Shown here: piece by piece, positions 1 to 4,358 of the stretch
Position numbering within the stretch: position 1 is the stretch's first letter
Layout: each line of letters opens with the position of its first letter
The notes under the pieces: model-generated
Databases searched by the model: none
What the model saw: only the letters and a program-made list of their open reading frames with translations
What the model was told of the DNA's origin: nothing
Origin: Deltaproteobacteria bacterium
GTDB lineage: Bacteria > Desulfobacterota_B > Binatia > UBA9968
Direction of reading: 5' to 3'
Assembly: GCA_022545745.1 (NCBI GenBank)
Contig: JACZQL010000088.1
Span: 1-6,247, forward strand
DNA: 6,247 nt
Translations under genes and position numbers: made by a program

Positions 1-59
1 AGTAACACTTGTGTCGAGGAATATTTCGCTTTAACCCAAAGGAGTACTTAATGGAGTGA
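1..59 (+). other. possible upstream gene end plus orphan RBS and start codon
   Basis: The first 59 bases are too short to name a gene. Frame 1 is open from the window edge to a TAA at 49-51, and frame 2 to a TAA at 32-34, so either could be the tail of an upstream gene. A strong Shine-Dalgarno-like AAAGGAG (38-44) lies six bases before an ATG at 51-53. That ATG overlaps the frame-1 stop as TAATG, a layout typical of coupled genes. The ATG opens only ATG-GAG-TGA, and the palindromic repeat begins directly after the TGA. The signals are visible, but whether a gene was once read from this ATG is inference. Confidence 0.3.
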
Positions 60-257
60 GCGCAAAGACGCAAAGCACGCCAAGTTTAAATAAATTTACC
101 AATTCGAAATCCGAAATTCGAAACTAATCCAAATGATCAAAAACATAAAATCCCAAACAAATTCGTTTTGGATTTCGATTTTTGGCTTTGAGTGTTCCGG
201 TTTGCTTCGGATTTGGAGCTTAGGAATTCGGATTTTAATTCGGGGGCGTCTTGGCGC
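60..257. repeat. imperfectly palindromic AT-rich intergenic repeat (MITE/REP-like)
   Basis: About 198 bp form one long imperfect palindrome. The ends are inverted repeats: GCGCAAAGACGC at 60-71 and GCGTCTTGGCGC at 246-257 pair at 11 of 12 positions. Their midpoint (about 158) nearly coincides with the centre of a hairpin at 148-175. The left end carries three near-tandem CGCMAAG units (61-67, 69-75, 78-84). Both arms are rich in AATTCG, AAATCC and TTCGGATT words that pair across the centre. Open frames of 64 and 71 codons cross it on opposite strands, but their products are low-complexity Phe/Ile/Arg-rich strings and are by-products of the repeat. The look is that of dispersed non-autonomous repeats found in many copies in some environmental bacteria. 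Copy number cannot be judged from one copy. No transposase is present and no target-site duplication is obvious. Confidence 0.7.
148..175. repeat. central hairpin of the palindromic repeat
   Basis: AAATCCCAAAC (148-158) pairs with GTTTTGGATTT (165-175) at 10 of 11 positions around the six-base loop AAATTC. Further imperfect pairing continues outward into both arms. This is the apex of the larger palindrome at 60-257. It lacks the GC-rich stem and following T-run of an intrinsic terminator. Confidence 0.6.
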
Positions 258-436
258 GATAAACTTTGTTGAAGTTGTTCTGTTGAACATTTCAAAGGGA
301 AGAATCTACAACGTCGTCGTGCCTGTCAACGGTCCAACCGCATATTGAAAGCGTTACCTCTTTACCGGTCTCTGAACCGTAAGGCATAACTCAAGAACCC
401 CTCAGGGCCGGTCAAAATCTCACGAAACAAGGAATT
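258..436 (+). other. leader region upstream of manC
   Basis: These 179 bases separate the repeat from the guanylyltransferase start. One frame stays open from inside the repeat to a TGA at 346-348. Its last 30 or so residues (ending GRIYNVVVPVNGPTAY) look less repetitive than the repeat-encoded part but match nothing I recognise, so a gene remnant is possible but unproven. A weak sigma70-like pair is TTGAAC (283-288) and TACAAC (307-312), 18 bases apart. A small stem with one bulged C pairs TTACCGGT (362-369) with ACCGTAA (376-382). It has no T-run and is not a terminator. Confidence 0.3.
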
Positions 437-1549
437 GTGAAAGGACATCGCTACGCAGTCATTATGGCAGGGGGGCAAGGAACTCGATTCTGGCCCCTCA
501 GCCGAAGGCGGCGCCCCAAACAAGTCCTTAGGATCCTTGGTGCTAAAAGCCTGATTCAGGAGACCGTGGCGCGGATCTTGCCCCTATTTGGCAGGGACAA
601 AATCCTAATCGTTACCGTAAAGGATCAATTCAATGAGATATACAAACAACTCCGTTTTCTGCCCAAAAATAATTTCCTCCTAGAGCCCCAAGGAAACAAC
701 ACTGCGCCCTGTATCGGCCTCGCAGCAATGGAACTGGCGGCAAGGGATCCCAAGGCCATCATGACCGTTCTCCCGGCAGACCATTGGATCTCTAATCCAG
801 TCCGCTTCCGCAGGACCCTCAACGCCGCCCTCAGCCTGACGGAATCCCACGAGAGCTTGTTGACACTTGGGATCCGACCCAGTCATCCAGAGACCGGCTA
901 CGGCTATATCCTAAAAGGAAGAGCAGTCAGAGGCCCTTCGGGTCTTCTCGCCCACCAGGTCAGAGCTTTTAAGGAAAAACCCAATTTGCGAGAGGCCACT
1001 CGCTTGGTCAAGTCCGGATCCCTATGGAACAGTGGGATATTCGTGTGGAAGGTATCAACTCTCTTCACCATGTTGAAGCGCTTCGCCCCCCGTGTATATC
1101 ACGGCCTGCAAAAAATCAAAGAAGGGACACATGGGAGGAGACTCACCACGCTGACGCCTGGGGTCCGAAGGGTCCTCCAAAGGGAATATAAAAAAATGCC
1201 CAATATCTCGATTGACCACGCAGTACTTGAAAAGGCCGGATCAAAGGGAAAAGTTTTGACCATCGAGGCAAGTTTCCCGTGGAGCGATTTGGGGAGTTGG
1301 GCAGCTCTGCACGAGTTTCTTCCTAAAGACCAAAAGGGAAATGCCGCTATGGGCCAATGGCTCGGCATCGACTCACGGGGCTGTTTGGTATACTCACGTA
1401 ACCGCCTGGTGGTCCTCATAGGGATGCAAGGGGTTGTAGTGGTGGATACTCCAGATGCCCTTCTGGTTGGGGACATCAACCGAGCACAGGATATTCGAGA
1501 AGCTGTAAGGAGATTAGAACAAAGCGGTCATGGGAAGCTGATTAAATGA
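437..1549 (+). CDS. manC: mannose-1-phosphate guanylyltransferase (GDP-mannose pyrophosphorylase)
   Basis: This 370-residue cytosolic enzyme should convert mannose-1-phosphate and GTP to GDP-mannose and pyrophosphate, supplying mannose, rhamnose or fucose for surface polysaccharide or glycans. Visible motifs are the nucleotide-binding signature GGQGTRFWPLSRRRRPKQ (residues 12-29), EPQGNNTAP (83-91), LPADH (112-116), GYGYI (154-158), FKEKP (178-182), WNSGIF (197-202), SIDHAVLEK (258-266) and WSDLGSW (282-288). A short beta-rich tail ends in VVDTPDALLV (335-344). At about 370 residues it is the stand-alone form and lacks the C-terminal phosphomannose-isomerase cupin of bifunctional ManC/AlgA enzymes (about 480). 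The start is GTG at 437, because the signature begins ten residues later. AAGGA (429-433) sits only three bases upstream, closer than usual. The 3' end overlaps the convergent transporter gene by eight bases. No other sugar-nucleotide gene lies in the window, so the end product is unknown. Confidence 0.93.
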   Translation: MKGHRYAVIMAGGQGTRFWPLSRRRRPKQVLRILGAKSLIQETVARILPLFGRDKILIVTVKDQFNEIYKQLRFLPKNNFLLEPQGNNTAPCIGLAAMELAARDPKAIMTVLPADHWISNPVRFRRTLNAALSLTESHESLLTLGIRPSHPETGYGYILKGRAVRGPSGLLAHQVRAFKEKPNLREATRLVKSGSLWNSGIFVWKVSTLFTMLKRFAPRVYHGLQKIKEGTHGRRLTTLTPGVRRVLQREYKKMPNISIDHAVLEKAGSKGKVLTIEASFPWSDLGSWAALHEFLPKDQKGNAAMGQWLGIDSRGCLVYSRNRLVVLIGMQGVVVVDTPDALLVGDINRAQDIREAVRRLEQSGHGKLIK

Positions 1550-2258
1550 TCTTTTCAATAAGCCACCCGATCCCGAAACCCACCGCGGAGGCCAGAACCC
1601 CAAGAAAAGTCATCTCTAGGCCTGACTTCCAAGGATTGACCATTGTCAATCGGGTTTTTGCTACTCCAGCCACAAAGAGAAATAGCACGGACACAAAGAT
1701 CGCAACCCATATTGCGGTACTCGGATTGCTAATAAAAAAATAGGGAAGTAAAGGAGGCAAGGAACCTCCTAGAAAAGAGATACCCATAATGAAGGCTACC
1801 TTGGTAGGGTCATCGAGGTGCTCATCCATGAGACCGAGCTCTTCCCGCTTCATGATCCGGAGCATTAGCTCTTTATCAGCAGTCACCCGTTTTACAATGA
1901 TATCCTGCTCTGTTCCACTAAAACCCATCTCTTGGTAAATCTCCCGAAGCTCCTGAGCTTCTTTTTCAGGTGTCTGTTCAATTTCCCATCTTTCCAGCTC
2001 CACTTCTGACTGAAAGAACTCCCTTTGTGACTTGGTAGACAGATAAGCCCCTATTGTCATGGAAAATGCCTCAGCCGCGACCTCCGCGATCCCAGCTAAG
2101 AGGACAAAACGCATCTCCGAAATAGCGATGGTGACCCCCGCCAAGAAGCCAATGGTAGTCACCAGACCATCGTTCACCCCAAAGATGACCTCGCGGATCG
2201 CTCTACCTTTAGGGGTATGCCAAGCTTCAGCGTGATGAGTCCTATGGGCGACGGCCAT
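1542..2258 (-). CDS. VIT1/CCC1-family Fe2+/Mn2+ transporter
   Basis: This 238-residue membrane protein belongs to the VIT/CCC1 family (DUF125), whose characterised members export Fe2+ or Mn2+ from the cytosol, in plants and yeast into vacuoles. Hydrophobic stretches suggest five membrane segments at about residues 22-46, 51-74, 152-176, 181-201 and 213-235. The family signature FGVNDGLVTTIGFLAGV (26-42) lies in the first segment, and AEAFSMTIGAYLSTKSQREF (62-81) ends the second. Between segments two and three is a charged cytosolic loop (about 76-150) rich in Glu, as in the metal-binding helical domain of plant VIT1. Length is normal for bacterial members. The ATG at 2256-2258 has only a weak upstream GGA but gives the expected short N-terminal tail before the signature. 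It is divergent from trmI and overlaps manC tail to tail. No iron-responsive operator is recognisable. The metal is inferred from family only. Confidence 0.92.
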   Translation of the reverse strand: MAVAHRTHHAEAWHTPKGRAIREVIFGVNDGLVTTIGFLAGVTIAISEMRFVLLAGIAEVAAEAFSMTIGAYLSTKSQREFFQSEVELERWEIEQTPEKEAQELREIYQEMGFSGTEQDIIVKRVTADKELMLRIMKREELGLMDEHLDDPTKVAFIMGISFLGGSLPPLLPYFFISNPSTAIWVAIFVSVLFLFVAGVAKTRLTMVNPWKSGLEMTFLGVLASAVGFGIGWLIEKII

Positions 2259-2307
2259 GGTTTTCCAAAACTAACACTACCAACGGCAAAAACCAATGTG
2301 ACTGGAT

Positions 2308-2336
2308 TTGACTTCTCATTCGGAGTCTTTTATTTT
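2308..2336 (+). promoter_or_regulatory. candidate sigma70-like promoter for trmI
   Basis: TTGACT (2308-2313) and TATTTT (2331-2336) are separated by exactly 17 bases, matching five of six and four of six consensus positions. They lie in the 93-base gap between the divergent transporter and trmI. The expected transcription start, near 2343, falls after the putative ribosome-binding site at 2338-2342. Either the message is almost leaderless or the real promoter is elsewhere. Confidence 0.3.
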
Positions 2337-2337
2337 T

Positions 2338-2342
2338 CAGGA
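2338..2342 (+). promoter_or_regulatory. ribosome-binding site that decides the trmI start
   Basis: CAGGA ends nine bases before the ATG at 2352. The frame also stays open to an ATG at 2217, but that start would lie inside the divergent transporter gene and add 45 residues unlike any TrmI N-terminus. The 2352 start is therefore preferred. Confidence 0.5.
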
Positions 2343-2351
2343 CACTTCTTT

Positions 2352-3176
2352 ATGGATGAAACCCAGTCAAAGATGCCTCCCAGAGGACCGTTACGTGAGG
2401 ATGAAGCGGTCATTTTCCTGGACAGAAAAGAAAGGGAATATTTGCGAAGGCTTAGGAAGGGTACAATCATCTCGATTCGTGGGGGCAGGATTGCCGTGGA
2501 TGACCTTATCGGCTCGGATGAAGGATGCAAGGTACGTTCCTCCATGAACGAGCCGTTCGTGGTCCTGCGCCCGACCCTCGCTCAACTCATTCCAAACTTG
2601 CCACGCAAGGCTCAAGTCATTTATCCCAAAGACACGGGTCTCATCCTCATTTGGGGCGACATTTTTCCCGGTGCCAAGGTCATTGAAGCTGGGGTTGGTC
2701 CTGGGGCACTTACCTTAGCTTTGCTGCGTGCTGTGGGACCGGAAGGTCAGGTTACCTCCTACGAGATTCGGGAGGACTTCGCACAGATGGCACGGGATAA
2801 CATTGCCACCTTTTATGGACCGGCCCCTAACTGGAACCTTAAGGTTAAGGATATTTCTCAAGATTTGGATGAGACCGATGTGGATCGGATTATTCTAGAT
2901 CTCCCAGAGCCGTGGCAGGTAACTCCCAAGGCTTGGGAGGCACTGCGCCCTGGTGGCATCTTTTTAAGCTTTGTCCCCACGGTCCTTCAGATCAAAACCT
3001 GGGTGGATTCATTGAAGGAGCATAGAGGATTTACTTGCATTGAGACCATGGAAAACCTTTTACGCTTTTGGCATATCAAGGATCTCAGTGCGAGACCCCA
3101 GCACCGGATGGTCGCTCACACAGGATTCATCACCTTGGCCAGACGCCTCAAAGATACAGCGGCGAGTATCCTATGA
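2352..3176 (+). CDS. trmI: tRNA (adenine-58-N1)-methyltransferase, TrmI family
   Basis: This 274-residue protein matches the TrmI family, which uses S-adenosylmethionine to methylate N1 of adenine 58 in the tRNA T-loop, usually as a homotetramer. A small N-terminal domain (about 15-85) leads into PRKAQVIYPKDTGLIL (84-99), a family hallmark. The Rossmann-like methyltransferase domain follows: SAM motif EAGVGPGALT (112-121), acidic YEIRED (137-142), active-site LDLPEPW (182-188), RPGGIFLSFVPT (199-210) and the C-terminal ARPQHRMVAHTGFI (247-260). In better-known homologues the SAM loop usually reads GTGSGALT or similar, so GVGPGAL is a variant that keeps the glycines. Length is normal. The enzyme occurs in Thermus, actinobacteria, Aquificales and many uncultured lineages but is absent from E. 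coli. The stop overlaps a possible micro-gene start as ATGA. Confidence 0.92.
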   Translation: MDETQSKMPPRGPLREDEAVIFLDRKEREYLRRLRKGTIISIRGGRIAVDDLIGSDEGCKVRSSMNEPFVVLRPTLAQLIPNLPRKAQVIYPKDTGLILIWGDIFPGAKVIEAGVGPGALTLALLRAVGPEGQVTSYEIREDFAQMARDNIATFYGPAPNWNLKVKDISQDLDETDVDRIILDLPEPWQVTPKAWEALRPGGIFLSFVPTVLQIKTWVDSLKEHRGFTCIETMENLLRFWHIKDLSARPQHRMVAHTGFITLARRLKDTAASIL

Positions 3177-3277
3177 CCCATGGAGCCCAATACGCGCGCA
3201 GACGCCATGCTGTTTTGGCAGGTGACTACCCCTGGGGATCCGACGGGATTAAAATCACAGTCACAGATTCATTGTAG
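3173..3277 (+). CDS. candidate 34-residue peptide coupled to trmI
   Basis: An ATG at 3173-3175 overlaps the trmI stop in the sequence ATGA, the standard arrangement for translational coupling. It opens 34 codons ending in TAG at 3275-3277. The product is soluble and mixed in composition. It starts MTHGAQYARRRHAV, includes GDYPWGSDGIK and ends ITVTDSL, with no signal peptide, membrane segment or cysteine. I recognise no family. No separate Shine-Dalgarno is evident, which coupling does not need. The gene is followed by 20 bases and then a strong hairpin. A chance frame of this length is quite possible, so the call rests only on overlap and position. Confidence 0.35.
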   Translation: MTHGAQYARRRHAVLAGDYPWGSDGIKITVTDSL

Positions 3278-3297
3278 ACAGAACGGATGATCCAGCC

Positions 3298-3319
3298 GAG
3301 AGCCTTTGCCAAGGCTCTC
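3298..3319. terminator. hairpin between converging transcription units
   Basis: GAGAGCCTT (3298-3306) and AAGGCTCTC (3311-3319) form a perfect 9-bp stem around the tetraloop TGCC. It lies in the gap between the rightward trmI unit and the leftward small exported protein, 12 bases past the latter's stop. Neither strand has a T-run after the stem, so it is not a classic intrinsic terminator. It could act as a two-way terminator or as a 3'-end stabiliser for both messages. Confidence 0.5.
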
Positions 3320-3330
3320 ACTCTGAAACA

Positions 3331-3537
3331 TCAGTTCGCTAACCAGCCACGCTCTTTCATGCAATCTCCGTAGTTGCCTTCATTTCTGCACTCCGCTCTG
3401 GCTCTGTTGTATTCTTCCCGCGCGGCATCCTCCCACGAGGGGGATGAACAGCTGAAGTGCATGACTGTGGAAAAAAATACACTAACCCCCAGTAAAATTG
3501 TAAAAGAGAGAGTGCTTCCACGCTTCAGATAAACCAT
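3331..3537 (-). CDS. small exported protein, possible lipoprotein, with a C-x8-C motif
   Basis: This 68-residue protein has a basic start (MVYLKRG) and a hydrophobic stretch at about residues 9-28, then FSC-SS at 28-32. Cys30 could be a lipidated cysteine, but the residues before it (H-F-S) fit the lipobox consensus poorly, so a plain signal peptide or an N-terminal anchor is also possible. The mature part, about 38 residues, is charged and carries Cys50 and Cys59 near a C-terminal CMKERGW. This pattern is seen in many tiny bacterial envelope proteins of unknown role, and the two cysteines could form a disulfide. The ATG at 3535-3537 has no clear Shine-Dalgarno. It lies 125 bases downstream of the response regulator on the same strand. 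No function can be assigned. Confidence 0.65.
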   Translation of the reverse strand: MVYLKRGSTLSFTILLGVSVFFSTVMHFSCSSPSWEDAAREEYNRARAECRNEGNYGDCMKERGWLAN

Positions 3538-3662
3538 TTTTGTGTAAACGGTTCTGAACCCGGTGGATGCTTTGTACGAGATGGGGTCTGTTTACTACCT
3601 AAAGTGGCGAATGTAACTAAGGAGGGACTATTTGGGTTGGAACACTGTGAGGGGAAACAAAT
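3538..3662. other. spacer with a short dyad near the small exported protein
   Basis: This 125-base gap lies between the regulator stop and the small exported protein start, both on the minus strand. It contains the palindrome GGTTC-T-GAACC at 3550-3560, 13 bases upstream of the minus-strand ATG, a plausible operator or leader structure. A plus-strand AAGGAGG at 3619-3625 resembles a ribosome-binding site but serves no convincing gene. No minus-strand promoter with good -35 and -10 boxes stood out. Confidence 0.3.
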
Positions 3663-4358
3663 CTATTCTTGCTCAATCTGCTCAGTCATTGCACTCAAGC
3701 ATTCCAGCAATTCCATCTGCGAATGCACACCCATTTTTTGAAAAATAGACTTGATATGGTTTCGGACTGTGCTTGTACTGATATGAAGGGACCGAGCAAT
3801 AGCCACCACACGCTGGTTTGCCCGCAGTAGTCGGAGGATCTCCCATTCACGTTGAGTGAGGGCATGCAAACCGTTCAGGGTATACAGGCGAGTTGTGGAG
3901 GTGTTGGCTCCGGTCAAAGCACCCACTTCTTCGAGATCGTTGGCCATCTTTTGTAATGCTTTTTCTAACCTTCTCGTTTTGAAAAGGCCTTTACCGGTGA
4001 TTACATCTTTGACGCGTACCAGTAACTCATTCAATTCAAAGGGTTTTACCAGGTATGCTACTACAGGAAGTTGGACCGACTCTATTGCAGAGTTGAGTGA
4101 AGGGTAGCCTGTCACAAGGATGACAGGCATTCCCTCCGCGATTTGGGGTAGTGCCTTAATGAATTCGAGATCTGAGTTGCCCTGCATCTTAATGTCGGCG
4201 ATCAGGAGGTCGTAACTATCCTTTCTCAACATCTCAGTAGCAGCTCTAGCGTCCGATGCACAGCTGCAGTCGTATCCTTCCCTCCGCAATATATCAGCCG
4301 TCGAGTATAAGAATGATTCTTCATCGTCGGCTATTAAAATTCGTCTTGGCTCAACCAT
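3663..4358 (-). CDS. response regulator, receiver plus LuxR-type helix-turn-helix
   Basis: This 231-residue DNA-binding regulator is the likely partner of the overlapping kinase. The receiver (about 5-122) has acidic pair Asp11-Asp12, phosphoacceptor Asp55 in LLIADIKM, Thr84 in VTGYPS and Lys105 in LVKPFE, so all catalytic residues are present. A helical linker (about 128-146) could form a coiled coil. The C-terminal LuxR/GerE domain (about 164-222) has LTQREWEILRLL, then VVAIARSLHISTSTVRNHIKSIFQKMGV with the recognition helix. I chose the ATG at 4356-4358, giving MVEPRRILIADDEE, because AAAAGG (4368-4373) lies nine bases upstream. An in-frame ATG at 4382 would add eight residues without a ribosome-binding site. 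The start overlaps the kinase end by eight bases, implying coupled translation. It probably activates or represses sigma70 promoters. Targets are unknown. Confidence 0.92.
   Translation of the reverse strand: MVEPRRILIADDEESFLYSTADILRREGYDCSCASDARAATEMLRKDSYDLLIADIKMQGNSDLEFIKALPQIAEGMPVILVTGYPSLNSAIESVQLPVVAYLVKPFELNELLVRVKDVITGKGLFKTRRLEKALQKMANDLEEVGALTGANTSTTRLYTLNGLHALTQREWEILRLLRANQRVVAIARSLHISTSTVRNHIKSIFQKMGVHSQMELLECLSAMTEQIEQE

Noticed and set aside
60..84. Short CGCMAAG tandem units as a CRISPR-like or integration site array
   Set aside because: Only three seven-base units spaced by one or two bases; there are no spacers and no integrase or Cas gene, and they fit better as the end of the palindromic repeat.
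96..348. Open frames of 64 codons (minus) and 71 codons (plus) across the repeat
   Set aside because: Their products are repetitive Phe/Ile/Arg/Ser strings produced by AATTCG and TTCGGATT words, they lie on both strands of the same palindrome, and neither has a ribosome-binding site.
1099..1479. Minus-strand 126-codon frame inside manC
   Set aside because: It is fully antisense to a well-supported enzyme, has no recognisable domain, and its Ser/Pro/Arg-rich product is typical of a shadow frame.
2217..2351. Upstream in-frame extension of trmI to the ATG at 2217
   Set aside because: It would overlap the divergent transporter's 5' end by 42 bases and add 45 residues outside the family's normal N-terminus. 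The ATG at 2352 has a better-placed ribosome-binding site.
3068..3277. Longer 69-codon version of the micro-ORF starting at 3068
   Set aside because: Its first half is an out-of-frame shadow of the trmI C-terminus. Only the part from the ATGA overlap onward lies outside trmI.
3619..3748. Strong plus-strand AAGGAGG followed by a TTG at 3632 opening about 38 codons
   Set aside because: Most of the frame is antisense to the response regulator's 3' end, the start codon is weak, and the product (rich in Ser, Pro and Ala) resembles no protein. Kept only as a note in the spacer entry.
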